DNA from: Flammulina velutipes
Taxonomy: Eukaryota; Basidiomycota; Agaricomycetes; Agaricales; Physalacriaceae
Length of the DNA stretch: 64,000 nt
NCBI GenBank assembly: GCA_011800155.1
Contig: JAALGH010000011.1
Span: 1,302,001-1,366,000, forward strand
Reading direction: 5' to 3'
Shown here in pieces: positions 1-12,042 of this stretch (the stretch's first letter is position 1; each line of letters starts with the position of its first letter). Below the pieces are notes generated by a model. It saw nothing but the letters and a program-made list of their open reading frames with translations. It did no database searches and was not told the DNA's origin. The position numbers and the translations under genes were made by a program.

Positions 1-544
1 GCCCTCCTGCATGATGCAGATGGCGCTGTGCATCTGCCTACATACCATTATTATTAAATTCAGGTGGCGTATGTACGGTTAACTACCATGCACAGCATGC
101 TCGACTCCCGGGCCTCCCCGTACTTGTTCATCGCAATGCAAGTTAAGTTAGCGCCGGGTTGATCATGTCCATCGCTGTACTGACCAGCTTCCTTACCGCC
201 ATTCCGGTGTCTAAATCATTCTTGGACACATATGCCAAGAGCGACGAAAGTTGTCAACGTCAACGTTAACCATGCTATAAGTGTATGCATGGCCACGGGT
301 GTGAATGGTAAAGTAATCGATCTTGGGACTGCTCTTACCGTCATGAGGTTGTCCTCTGTATCTCACCGAAAACAAGATCTCGTCTATGCTACTGTGCGCA
401 TGACGACAGCATTGCTTTCGTAGACCTCAAAATATGTATACCGATACTGCATACTATAATGTGGTAGATGAAAGTGTGAAGTATAGTGTCGAAGAACATA
501 ACAAACATACAACAAAAGCGGGAATACATCATACTAACAAGCAT
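1..544. other. intergenic, no supported gene
   Basis: I see no coding region here that I can support. A 63-codon open frame at 232-423 has no recognisable family signature. The stretch lies downstream of NMD3 and probably holds its terminator, but no clear polyadenylation signal can be assigned. Confidence 0.5.
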
Positions 545-2481
545 CTAGACCTCCTGCTCAACATCATCCTTACCAAGCGTCATCTCGTCGAAATCATCCA
601 AAAGCTCATCGAGCTTAACATCCGGGAAGTCAGCTTCCTCCTCCTCCTCCTTGTCCTCTCCATCAGCAGCAGGAGCAGGTTTCTCATCCACATCCATCGA
701 ATACTGACCCTGCTTCTTTCCTCGGGGCTTCCTCAAAGGCTTATCGACGTCCACAGCCATACTCGCTTCAGTAGGCTCCGGCGCTTTGTAAAGATTGATA
801 GCCCCACGCATCTCCTCATCTTCTTCAATCTCCCTCAAGAACAGCTCATAATCCTCCTCGACCTTCTTCTGATCACGCCCACCCATACGCCCAACAACAC
901 CGCGTCCCCCACCCGTCTCACCGTCCTCACCCGCCTCCTTCCCAATACTCCGCAGCTTCCAATTCCTCGTGCGGTTCTTCTTGCGGCGATTGGGGTACGT
1001 CTTCTTGACTAGTATGATATCCGGTATGCGATCAGATTTGAGCTGCGCAAAGTCGTCTGAGTTGTAGTTGGCGTTGGTGAGGTGGTACCCGAGGACAGTG
1101 TCGCCGGGTTGGAGGATTCCACCGAGGTTCGTTCGCGTGTGGTAGATCTGCGTAGCGAGTCCTTGGCTTTCATAATCCATCATGCCCTCGTCCTCTTCGT
1201 GTTTTCCGGAGCGGAAGGCGCCTGCAAGAGCGACTTGGGCATCGGCGAGGACGTATTTTCCGCGCGATCGTCCATCGACCTCAATGTCCAGGACGGTGAA
1301 TTCGACGAGGTCCGTAACGGTCGCAAGAGAGTCGAACGGTGTCCGCCAGTATATCTGGGACGGGATTTCGCAGGTTTGGAGTGTCGTCGGATCCAGTAGT
1401 TGCATCGAGCTGCCAACGCGTGTGCAGATCGTGAGCGGGCTGATGTTGCTCATTTGACGAGCCAACTTGAGGGGGATGCAAACGAGGTCATCTTTACAGA
1501 TGGGTATTATTTCGACAGAGTAGGTGAACTTGAAGTTTGCAGTTCCAGTGTGCGTATCAGACGATAGCAGTTGCTCTGAAGCTTTTGATCTGTGTTATAT
1601 GATCAGGAAATGCGGAAAGTGGAGTCGAAGTCACCAACCGGATCGGTACGACACCACCCAGAAAATCTAGCATCTTGAGGGCATGACTACGTGAGGAGTA
1701 GAAGAAATCCAGTCCGTCGCGGACTTCCTTGACCGATATCGTGTCCTTCTGTGCGTTGTGCTTGAGAATGAGTTGTTCCAAGTACAAGAACGTCCGCTTG
1801 TGAGGAACCTTCTGTCGGACCTGTACTAGCGCTTTCCAAGTGTTCTTAGCAGCTAGCTTGGCACAGTCCGGACATTGGCCGTATTGCACAAGGTACTCGA
1901 TCTCGAAAGTTTGTTCCAAAATCGTATTGGTGAGCACCTACGGAAATCAGAACGCCGCGATGATAGCGGACAGACGATGGTAGTCACCTCTTTTTGAATT
2001 GTCAAGGACACGCGGAGACGTTTTGAATGTGGCTCGGTCCAGATGAAGTGAGCATCCGTGAGGCGGACTTTGTTGAGCCCTTTTAGCTTTTTGACGCAGA
2101 TGGCGAGGAGTTCTGCTGATTCTGGGCGTGCAATAACCCATGCCTGGGGTGGAGCCAAGAAACGTTCACAATTCCTACAAAAAGAGACCGATGCTAAAAG
2201 CAGCGATATGAGATGGATTTGCGATCCAAAAGTAAATGCGGACCTTGCTTGGGGATACCCTCAGTAATGTCTATGCTGCCTGTAACAATCAGGATGTGAT
2301 ATCGTTTCTATCTCGTTCGATACGCACGTATTTCGTAGACAAGTTACACAGAGATTAGCAGAATTCGGGACGATGGGTGTTCCTATTGATTATCAGCATC
2401 GCGAGAGCGGTTCGATTAAAGAGACATACCGCAATCTGCACAAAGTACACGAAGTACTGCAGGACCAGGAGTGAATTCCAT
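545..2481 (-). CDS. NMD3: 60S ribosomal export protein NMD3
   Basis: NMD3 is the adaptor that binds the nascent 60S subunit and recruits Crm1 for nuclear export. Six exons are inferred: 2430-2481, 2328-2382, 2244-2275, 1988-2193, 1639-1937 and 545-1589, giving about 562 residues, close to the family size. Visible features are the N-terminal Cys pairs CADC, CVTC, CRNC and CPDC that bind zinc, the stretch DITEGIPKQ typical of the family, VPHKRTFLYLEQLILKHNA, and DGLDFFY. Near the C-terminus come a basic run (TYPNRRKKNRTR) and an acidic tail containing a leucine-rich stretch (LLDDFDEMTL) that could be the export signal. The start ATG at 2479-2481 was chosen because it directly precedes the first Cys pair. 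It is divergent from the glucosyltransferase gene, with 318 bp between the two start codons. All frames join cleanly, so the gene looks intact. Confidence 0.93.
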
Positions 2482-2799
2482 GATGGGAATAGTCCTTTAG
2501 CTGTATACACGAAGCGGTAAGAAGGAAAGATGAGTAAGTCATGAAAATAGATGACAACGGATCCGAAAAAAGCTGTGCACGTGGGACAAAGATTAGATAA
2601 GAAATTATAATGCGCCACATTCGTTGAGAGCTTGATGAGCGGGATAGAGTAACTATCTTTAGCGGCTGGCAGCTTAAATGTGCAACGCAAGTGCAGCAGC
2701 TGTACATCCAGGATTGAGCTCCACGTGGCGCACATGATAAGATTAGATGGCGTGTTGGCATCAGACACGTCTTCATCATCTACTTCCACTACTTGTATT

Positions 2800-5700
2800 A
2801 TGCGCAGGCTTTTGGCGCTGGCACTGCTGCCAGCTATCCTTAATGCCAGTCCACCAGTCAAAGTATCGCTGAGGACATCGTGGAATGGAGCACCTCCGTT
2901 GATAGAGTTAATGCAGGTGTATTCAACTTACAATGACTTGGCGCGCTAACGACAAACTGAACAGTGAAACGGTGGCGCTCGAGAATCCCAATGCATTCTT
3001 TCCTCTTGTAGACCGCATCTCTCACCCGGATACGCATGCACTGTCACATTCACTGAGTCCGGAAGCGCTACACCAGTTAGGCCTGGAAACCGCGGTGTCC
3101 AGCGGGCTTTTACTCGAACCGGGATCGCTGCAGGCCGTTGAAATGAATCTGGCAATGCACTCGTCGACACCGAAGATCGAAGCGTTCTATCAACATTACG
3201 CGAGTCTTCCAGCCAACTCGGGCTGTGATGGATCCTGGGTTGACTGGCATGGCTCGGTTGCTTGCGACGTCGAAACTTTGGTCCAGCTGGCTGGAAAGGA
3301 GACAATCGACTCACATGCTGGCGAACCGTGCGTGTCTTCACAGCCGCTGTCAGAGAGATACTAACCAGACAATCGCAGTACTCCGTTTATTCCACCGAAA
3401 CTATTCTCATTCGACCATGTCCATCCGTACGAGACACGTCCGAGGCGCACAGCAATTCTGTATGCGTCTCTGGAATCTGCCAACTTCCGCGAACTCCATC
3501 AATATCTCCTCACCCACGCATCGTCCGGCGCGTTGGAATACGTCTTTAGACACATCCCGCCTTTGCACCCCAGGTCAAAGAACTACCTCACCGGATATGG
3601 CGTCTCCTTGGATCTCAAGAAGATGGACTATCTAGCTATTGACGATAGGAACGCGAATAGCGGAGGTAAGCTTCCCGCATGTTGACTTACATGTATCTAA
3701 CGCAACGACAGGAGACCAAGTTGCTGACGAGGAAGCATCGGAGAAACTGGACATCGTGGCATCACTCATTGGCGCTCACCCCGAGCCTAGCTTGATCACT
3801 GATACGCTCTCAGAAGATGACATCGTGTTGCTTGGCCTGAAAGCCAGTCAAATCATCGCCGAGGCCGAAGACCCACTCGAGGTCCTTCGCCAGCTATCTC
3901 AGAACTTTCCTAAATACACTACTGCACTCGGAAGACGCGTCGTAGCTAACGAGAGTATCACTGAAGAGATTCACGGGAACCAGCTCAAGATACAAGCAGG
4001 CACAAACGCATTCTGGTTGAATGGGAATCCAATCCCAGTGAAGGACGTTACACCATTTGGACTGCTCCGACTATTCCAAAAGGAGCGATCACTCGTCACT
4101 TCCTTAACTTCGTTGGGATTGAGCAGACTCGAGGCGTTCGAACTTCTGACTAGCCCCCTCATCGCTGCTGCTCAGTCGGACAAGACGAGCATTGATGGTC
4201 TAATTGATGCTAGTGATCGTCTTGAAGGCGGCAGCGTCATTACATGGTGGAATGACTTTGAGACGGATAGTAGGCAAGTCTCGTTAGTCAACCTGATATC
4301 TCGTTTTAAATTAACATTGCGCGTAGATATTCTCGCTGGAGCCCGTCACTGTTCCAGGTAAGCATACTTTCCCTCCTTCTGAGCCATCCTGAATGCAGTC
4401 CAGCTGTTGCGTCCCATGTATCCAGGACAGTTCCCCAATGTCAAGCTAAACCTATTCAATATCGTGCTCGTGCTTGATCTTTCAAACCCGGACAGTCTGA
4501 CCTTCCTGGGTGGTGCCGTCAGAAACATCATAGATCGCAATTTCCCATTCCGATTTGGTGTAGTGCCCATAGTCGAGACAGAGGATGGTAGTCAACTTTC
4601 TCTTGGATTTCATACTGAACACTACTAACAAGGACACTCAAGGTGAAAAGATGGCTAGGCTATTCTTCTTTCTGATTGAAAACTTTGGGCGCAAGAAGAC
4701 CTTAGGTTTCTTGAAGAACGTGAGTTCAGATCTACCTGTCATCCTCAGGTGGTGTTGACCCATCTACTACAGGTCTCACAAACTGACGCGACGTCTCAAC
4801 AACCGACAACTGTTGACTGGAAGCTTATCCGTGAAGCATTCGAGGCATTCCTGGATCAAGAAGAGTCAGAGCTAGAGGATGACATCTTCGACACCATTGT
4901 CGACGGCAAGATCTTACCTACGGACAAGCTTGAGAGTACAAAAGCGTACGTCAAACGAATGGGTGCTACTCTCTCTGCGTCCCCGGGTGGCCATTGTTTC
5001 GTCAACGGAAAACATTTAGAAATGGATGGGGCAAGTTTCTTTCTCGTATCATCTAAAATAATATTGATTGTGGTACAGAACTTCCTCCGAGCAATGCAAA
5101 ACGAAATAGCTCAGCAAATGCAATATCTACAAGAAAAGGTTAGTTTACCTGCCTTGTTATTTCGGAGATTATACTGAAGGATATTATACAGCTCTACGAA
5201 GGTGCACTCACCGAAGATGACCAGGGCAGGATAGCGACATACTTTTACGATCTACCCGACACCCAGAAGAAGAGGAACCGATACATTACACCCTCTAGCG
5301 CAAAAGGCGATCTAAGCATAATCAGTCTACCGGTCGTATATCGTGAGGCAGGTTTCGATCCCGGTCCTGGTGCCTTCATCTATCCTCGTTCGTACTCACA
5401 TTTTCATGTTACCCACCCATCTGACGAAAGCCCCTCAGCTGAGATTGCGACGCCATTGACCTTCCTCGTCATCGCCGATTTCACGTCTGATGGTGGCCAC
5501 GAGCTGTTGAAAGCTGCTTTAGAGTCAATTGTAAGTCACCTCACACGAGTTATCGATTGATTGAATTAACTTGTTCAGCAGACCGCGGAATCTAATTATC
5601 GCTTGACCTTCATTCACAATCCAGTCGATCCATCTCTGGAAGTGACTATCAAGGAGACTCCAGTAGCCTGGCTCTTACTGCATCTGAGCTCTCAGGGCCT

Positions 5701-8700
5701 CATCGCCAAATTATCTCCTTCCCAGTTACTCAGTGCATTGGGTATGGAGCCGCCTGCGTCGCCATCTGGGTCGCAGACTCCCATCTCTGCTGAAGGTAGC
5801 TTCAAGACTCTTGCTGGACAAGCTCAATATGATGCAGTCCGCGCAGCGGAATACGCGGCAAGGAGTCGCTCACTTCTCCGTGAACTCCATATCGCGCCAG
5901 GATCCCAAGCCATAGTCGCTAACGGACGGGTACGTCGCAGTAGCAATGTCAACATTGATGCTGATGAATCCTCTATTAGATTTTGGGACCCTTCGAGGAC
6001 GACTTTGGCTCAGAAGATTTCAAAGCTTTGGAAAACTATGAACTCAGTAAACGTGTCGAGCCCATCAACGCCGCGGTATTGGAAACCGCACCTTGGGTTG
6101 CCAATTTGGACAGGTATCAGCCTATTCCTTTCTATGTCATTGAAACACCTCGTTGACCACATGCAGAGCATCTCAGGCGCAGTTCATCTCACTGGCATCT
6201 TCCGTCATCTCTTCCCTACAGTTACCAGACCCAAGTGAAGCAGGACTGTTCGACTCCCCTCCTCGCCCACGTCAACGAAATTATGACATCTTGGATAAGA
6301 AGTATTCGTGCGTATCTCAATATGCTGAATTGCCATATTCTCACAATCTTCTTCTGTCATAGTGGGTTCCAAATTGGCGACGAAGCTACTGCCCTTTATC
6401 GTATCGCTGTTGCCGTGGATCCTTTAAGCGAGACAGCTCAACGATGGTCCAGCTTATTACAGGTGCGTTTAGTGCATGCCGAAGGATATGGCTGACAACG
6501 GTTGCAGTGGATATCAGCGGTTCCAGATACTTTCATCGAAATTCGCCTGAACCCAGCAACGTCTTCAGAGGTTCGCACAACTCATGCCCCACTTGATATA
6601 CCTTCTGACGATCCTCTCATAGATTCCTCTGAAGCGTTTCTTCCGATACAACCTTCAGACAACTCTGCTTTTTGACGAGAACGGGTAGGTGTGCCTACTT
6701 TTGTCGTGGCTTTTATAGCTCAAGTGTTCTCAGTGATGAATTACCTGCCGAGACGATCTTCGATGACCTTCCCATGGAGCCGATTTACACACTTGCAATG
6801 GACGTACCATCATCGTGGCTCGTGCGCCCCAGAGAATCATCCTACGACCTGGACAACATCCAACTCGGACAGATCGCCCCGGGAGATTCCAGCATTGACG
6901 CTATCTTCGAACTCGACTACATCGTTGTTGAGGGCCATGCCCGGGACGTAGCGACAAATGCACCACCCCGTGGTCTGCAGCTACACTTGCTCGATTCGGA
7001 CAATTCCACCGTGGATGATACGCTCGTTGTGGCGAACCTAGGCTACTTCCAGTTCAAGACTACGCCTGGCGTGTTTAGGTTGGAGATTCGGGAGGGCCAT
7101 GGGCGGAATGTGTTTACCGTTGACAGTGTTGGGAACGAAGGGTGGAACAGCCAGAGTGTGGATGTCGCGGGTTACGATGTTACAGTGACTAGCTTCGAGG
7201 GCCTGACGCTGTACCCGCGGTTCAAGCGTGTCCCTGGTATGGAGGGCGTGGATGTTCTTGACCCGCGATATGAGGTGAAATCGCAGAAGGGCCTCGTCGA
7301 TGAGCTTGTTTCAAAGTTTGTCAATTCGTTCCTTTGCTGGTGTTTGGATCTGACTTGGGTTAACGATATAGCTTCAAGTCTCTCTTTGGCGGGTCTGGAA
7401 AGGAGGTTGTACCAGTGAGGAAGCCAGCCAATATCAACATCTTCACAGTTGCTTCTGGCCTGCTTTATGAGGTAGGCATTTGGTATGGTCCTTTCAGAAT
7501 GGCTGTCTGATATTTTGTCTAGCGATTCGCTTCAATTATGATTCTCAGTGTCATGAAGAATACGAAGAGCACAGTCAAGTTCTGGTTCATCGAAAACTTC
7601 CTTTCTCCCTCGTTTTTGGTACGTGACGTCATCCTTCGTTGGAATTTTTCTTTCCAACCTTTTGCTCCTCAGGAATTCATCCCTCATCTTGCTGAGGCGT
7701 ACGGGTTTGAATATGAACTCGTCACGTACAAGTGGCCGTCGTGGCTGCGCGCGCAAAAGGAGAAGCAGCGCATCATCTGGGCGTACAAGATTCTTTTCTT
7801 GGATGTCCTGTTCCCTATGGACCTCAAGAAAGTTATCTTCGTGGATGCTGATCAGATCGTGAGGGCAGACCTACAGGAGCTCGTGGATATCGACCTACAG
7901 GGCGCACCATATGGATATACGCCCATGGGCGACGATAACACGGATATGGAAGGATTCCGATTCTGGAAGACGGGATACTGGAAAGATTTCTTGAAAGGCC
8001 GGCCGTACCACATTAGGTTCGTCAACTGTTTTCAGCTCAGGCGTTAGGTACTCACCAGGTCGTAGTGCTTTGTACGTTGTGGATCTCGTTCGGTTCCGAC
8101 AGGTAAGCCTTTTGGGATTCACACATTTGACCTGGTCTAATTTCACATTCTAGATTGCTGCTGGGGTACGTTTTGTGGGTAATGTACCATATGGCGACTT
8201 AGTGACTCCCTCATAGGACATATTGCGAGGACAGTATCAACAGCTATCAGCAGACCCGAACTCTTTAGCCAACCTAGACCAAGGTTAGTGACATCCACCG
8301 ATCCCAATGGGTTGGGAGGTTTAAATATCTTGATTCATAGATTTACCGAATAATCTGCAACGCGAAGTGCCAATAGTAAGCACATCAGATTCCCTTTTGA
8401 CTTCCGACTTGATTTCTCCATAGTATTCTTTACACGAAGATTGGCTTTGGGTACGTTCCTTGTTCTTCCGTGTACATTCCCGCTCAATTGCTTACACACC
8501 GATAGTGTGAAACATGGTGTAAGCAACCTCGTACCTAGCCTACTTCGGTTGACCTCTCGCTACAGGTAGCAAAGACAGACTCGACAAAGCGAAGACAATA
8601 GATCTCTGCCAAAATCCGTTAACGGTGCGCATGCCATCCTAGATGGCCTACTACGACATGACTGATCCGCTTTGCAGAAAGAACCCAAGCTTTCCCGTGC

Positions 8701-8884
8701 GAGACAGATACCGGAGTGGGAAAAGTACGACTCCGAGATCGCTACCTTTACGCGAAAGCTGGCAGAGGCCGGGCTAATCAAGTCGGGGGTCGCTGTAGCG
8801 GACACGAACGTTCTCGCTGGAGCGCCTTCCTCGCCTTCCGAGTCAGCCCCTGTTCACGCAGAAGGGATTAAGGATGAGTTATAG
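2800..8884 (+). CDS. UDP-glucose:glycoprotein glucosyltransferase (ER, GT24)
   Basis: This enzyme reglucosylates incompletely folded N-glycoproteins in the ER so that they re-enter the calnexin cycle. The gene has many short introns (about 20) and codes for roughly 1,600 residues. The start at 2800 opens a signal peptide ([16 protein letters not shown]). Exon 1 runs to 2918 and exon 2 starts at 2965. Family landmarks follow in order: [20 protein letters not shown] (about 3.6 kb), the [13 protein letters not shown] and DLSNPDSL region (4.4 kb), then the C-terminal GT24 catalytic domain from about 7.42 kb with [10 protein letters not shown], the metal/UDP-sugar motif [11 protein letters not shown] (7.84-7.88 kb) and [20 protein letters not shown]. 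The protein ends in KDEL, an ER-retrieval signal, which confirms both the location and the stop at 8882-8884. I saw no broken frame. It resembles Kre5/Gpt1/UGGT; the intact GT24 motifs favour an active enzyme. Confidence 0.93.
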
Positions 8885-8993
8885 CATGATGTCTAAATTA
8901 GCAAACTCATTTGGTACCGGTTGGTCAACAACGGAGGCTAATATTCTCGTTTCGAAAAGTCTCGGATGAACTCTGACTCTGACTCATTCCATC

Positions 8994-9561
8994 ATGGCCT
9001 GTGCCCCTTTGAATTTCCACGCTGAATCTGAAAAAGTCCTACCATTGCCAGAAATATTCATCTCAACCTCTGAACAGAAGCGTCCTAGGATCAATTTTGA
9101 CGAAGAATCTTATCTCGAGTCGGCGGGATATTTCCCACTCGCGCTTGGTGCGAAACTGCGGAACAACAACGTCGCTGAGTACGTTGTACTTCGTAAACTT
9201 GGCTGGGGCAGGGACTCTAGCGTCTGGATGGCACGAGAATGGTACATATTCCATCGCACTAGTTGAAATTACTCATTTATTTCTCAGCAATGGCATCCTT
9301 GTCGCCATCAAGGTCTTAACTCATATTTCGAGCGTCGGAATCTATGTTGGCGCGCGCAACGAGTTGCAAGTGTTGAAGCCCTTTCGTCCTAAGCACGCTG
9401 CGAACGCGCACTGTTGTCCTCCTCTCGACGTTTTCCAAGCGGATAGCGTCTATGGTTGCCATATATGCATCGTCTTTCCACTTCATTCTATCTCCGTTCA
9501 GGAGATGTGGGCTCACCTGTGCCCGAGCAGGGTCCATCTCCCCTTCCGACTCATACAGTAG
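8994..9561 (+). pseudogene. truncated SRPK-like protein kinase (copy 1)
   Basis: This is the N-lobe of a serine/arginine-protein-kinase-like kinase, paralogous to the full copy at 12043. Exon 1 (8994 to about 9240) has the motif YPL/FPLALG, then VAEYVVLRKLGWGRDSSVWMA (glycine loop). The next exon carries VAIKVL with the catalytic Lys, then a linker containing CCPPLDVF. Similarity to copy 2 stops at about 9555, where a TAG follows LPFRLIQ; copy 2 continues there with the alpha-E helix and HTD catalytic loop. Catalytic loop, DFG motif and C-lobe are all missing, so it cannot be an active kinase. About 70 bp downstream a fragment of family Y begins, consistent with a breakpoint. A short N-lobe-only protein could still be made. 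Confidence 0.75.
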
Positions 9562-9630
9562 AAGCTTCGGGGGATCCGTCCGGCAAGTTGACTGAAGAGA
9601 TTCAATACTTATAGTTATACCAGCTTGTTT

Positions 9631-9755
9631 GGTTCGTCGAAACGAATTAGTCGTAGGGAACACACTTCGTTCTCATCGAATCCATTGAGACGTCCAATGA
9701 ACTCCTTGCAGATGGCCTTGAGGGCTTGACAAGCGATGAAAGCTTCGAGAGGATG
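9631..9755 (-). pseudogene. fragment of family Y gene
   Basis: The minus strand reads CQALKAICKEFIGRLNGFDE followed by SLRLI and FDEP, matching the 3' part of the family Y genes at 27.0-28.2 kb and 37.7-38.9 kb (QALKAISDEL...LRLIVCFDEPKKL). Only about 125 bp remain, between the truncated kinase and a family D gene. It is a relic with no start and no usable length. Confidence 0.7.
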
Positions 9756-10060
9756 GCCAGCAATGATGGCTGCAACCGAAGGCCTCCTCCGGCGGTAACA
9801 TGCGCAATGGCCTGGACGGGGACCTGCTCCTGGCCGAAACTACATCCCAGCGTCAGTGAATTGCGTCCACGTCGTACAAGAAGAATGCGCACCGACGAGC
9901 CTGATCATAGACGCGACAATAACAGCTGTGGAAAACGTGTTGAAGAGAATGCGCGCGACTGAGAGAAAGGACGACAACCATGCCGAGAAGAGGTAAAAAA
10001 AATGGGAGAGGGAATGAGGCGTGAGAAATGTGTTACACATACTTGGTACATTGCAATCAA

Positions 10061-10746
10061 TTAATAGATGGTCAACGCAGTGTCCACCCAGTCCAATACA
10101 ATCTTTGGCGCGTACGGCAAGTAAACCCGACTCTTCGACTCTTTGGCCAGGATCATAATCCTCGAGGTCGATGTGGCATTGCACACATCATGGTACTTCA
10201 ACCAACTTCCCCTTCCGTCATCACTCCACCGGTAAACTTCGTAACAGAAGGTAGGGTCGTCGAGGCACTCGTGGCTGAAATAATACAGGGCACTGCGGCC
10301 GATATGGGGCAGGTGTATATCGCGCCAGAAACGAAACGAAAGGGTGTGCCCGTCCAGCGCCACCTCGATAGTGCGAGACTCTGCAATTGTGGGCGGAGCG
10401 TTCTGAGGACTATATCAATGTCAAGGAGAGCAGTTCTCTGAGATGAACGTACGAGAGGCCTCTGTTCACCAACGAAGGTCGAAGGCAGGTGCCACCGACT
10501 CGGTAGATCTCCATAGCAGGTCGGGTCTGCGCGGAGGTGCGCGGAGGTGACCACGCTCATGAACTCTTGGATGTGATCAGACGTGATATCACCACCCGGC
10601 CTCCAGACGGCGGCGAAGTCAGGTTGGGCCAGGAGTTCTTCAGGTGTTTTGGTGGAGAGCTGGAATGGAGGAAACTCGATAATCAAGCCGTCGTAAACTG
10701 GACGAACACCGGTGGGAGGATCTACGCAAAATGAGTTAGGGGGCAT
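10061..10746 (-). CDS. unknown protein, family D copy 1
   Basis: I do not recognise this family. Two exons, 10453-10746 and 10061-10402, give about 211 residues. It begins MPPNSFCVDPPTGVRPVYD, continues with TPEELLAQPDFAAVW and EFMSVVTSAHLRADPT, and ends with an aromatic-rich half: VALDGHTLSFRFWRD, IGRSALYYFSH, WLKYHDVCNATSTSR and PYAPKIVLDWVD. No signal peptide or membrane segment is evident. The intron (GTACGTTC...CCTCAG) is supported because exon 2 continues in frame with NAPPTIAESRTIEV, conserved in the third copy. Two more copies lie at 11123 (minus) and about 15995 (minus). It sits between a truncated kinase and a second family D copy, so the kinase plus D unit has probably been duplicated here. 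Confidence 0.7.
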
Positions 10747-10860
10747 ATTATGCTTGTGGTCGTAATTAAGTGAGCGGCGTGGGATTATTTTGCCAACCTA
10801 GCCTAAATAGGGTTTTTAGCACGTGCGAGCGAATAGCTTGTCGAAATTCAAACAAAGAAT

Positions 10861-10932
10861 TTCAATCAGTCCTGGGGAGCGCACTCTCTCGTCGAATCCT
10901 CCAATGAGCTTGTTGCAGACGGCCTTGAAAGG
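10861..10932 (-). pseudogene. short fragment of family Y gene
   Basis: About 70 bp on the minus strand match the family Y segment around the ALKAI...L...L.GF(D/E) stretch (read as FKAVCNKLIGGFDE). It lies 5' of family D copy 1 and 3' of copy 2. It is a decayed relic and the smallest of the four Y remnants in this window. Confidence 0.5.
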
Positions 10933-11122
10933 AGTGATACAAGACCCCTCAACTTCGGGAAGATGTCGATCGACATATTTCGACCATTAATCAAAAGAGA
11001 GTAGAAGAACATATATGCGCTATGTAAATACTAAGCTTCGCACAAACTGTTGTCTCTCCAACCATACTCGTGAAGGAAAAAGATAGTGTTATACATACTT
11101 AATTAGTACATTACAATCAACG

Positions 11123-11809
11123 TTAACTATACAATATAGTGTCCACCCAGTCCAATACAATCTTCGGCGCATAAGGCAAGTAAACTCGACTCCCCGACTC
11201 CCTGGCGACGACCATAACTCTTGTGGTAGACGTGGCCTGGCAAACATCATGGAACATCATCCATTCACTGTCTTCTTCTCTCCACCAGTACACGTCGTAA
11301 CCGAAAGAAAGGTCGTCATCGCACTTGTGGCTGAAAAGATATGATGCACAGCGGCCGATATGGGTGAAGTGTATGTCGCGCCAGAAACAAAAGGAAAGGG
11401 TGTGACCGTCCAGCGCCATGCACCTTGACGGTGCGAGATTCTGCATTTGTTGGAGGAGCTTTCTAAGGATTACATTAATACCATTGCTACCGCTAGTTCT
11501 CAGGACTGAATATACAACAGGCCATATTTCACAAGACAAGGTTGTAGGCTTCTGCCATTGCCTCGGGCCGTCTCCATAATAAGTCGGGTCTGCGCGAAGG
11601 TTCGCCGTAGTTATCGCGTTCATGAATCCTTGGATCTGCTCAGGCTTCAATTCCCCGCCCGCCCTCCAGACTGCCTCGATATCAGGTAGGAGTTCTTCAG
11701 GTGTCTGGGTGGAGGGCTGGAATGGGGGATAATTAGTGTGCAAGCTGTCGTAAACTGGGTGAACACCGGTGGGAGGATCTATGCGAAACGGGTTCGGCGG
11801 AGGGGGCAT
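11123..11809 (-). CDS. unknown protein, family D copy 2 (unspliced form, 228 aa)
   Basis: This paralogue of family D copy 1 forms one uninterrupted frame of 228 codons. It starts MPPPPNPFRIDPPTGVHPVYD and ends APKIVLDWVDTILYS. The region matching the copy 1 intron is still present, with GT and AG ends (53 nt, about 11470-11522 on the plus strand), but it is open in frame. A 4-bp insertion shortly after it (GGTGCATGGCG versus GGTGGCG in copies 1 and 3) makes the spliced form go out of frame. Together 53 + 4 = 57 nt restores the frame of the second half, so the intact protein is obtained only by reading through. Its start is 233 bp from the divergent kinase at 12043, suggesting a shared promoter. 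Confidence 0.7.
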   Translation of the reverse strand: MPPPPNPFRIDPPTGVHPVYDSLHTNYPPFQPSTQTPEELLPDIEAVWRAGGELKPEQIQGFMNAITTANLRADPTYYGDGPRQWQKPTTLSCEIWPVVYSVLRTSGSNGINVILRKLLQQMQNLAPSRCMALDGHTLSFCFWRDIHFTHIGRCASYLFSHKCDDDLSFGYDVYWWREEDSEWMMFHDVCQATSTTRVMVVARESGSRVYLPYAPKIVLDWVDTILYS

Positions 11810-12042
11810 AGTATCGTGAAGTTTGTGGCCGTACTAAGTTAACAAGACTGAAGTTGTCATGTGGCCCGTGGGACTTTACACATCTTTTCATGTGCTTTAA
11901 GCTTCAGAAGATCCTTGACCGAAGGGATTTATGGAGGGTATGTAGACATGACTTGCAGACTCTTTCGGTTGGCGACAACGACGGCTAATCTTCTTATCAA
12001 TGCCTTCGAGTCATGAAAAGTCCTGGATGAACTGTCACCGTC

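Noticed and set aside
434..1012. 192-codon plus-strand open frame
   Set aside because: It is antisense to the acidic C-terminal exon of NMD3; the long frame is a by-product of GAG/CTC-rich codons.
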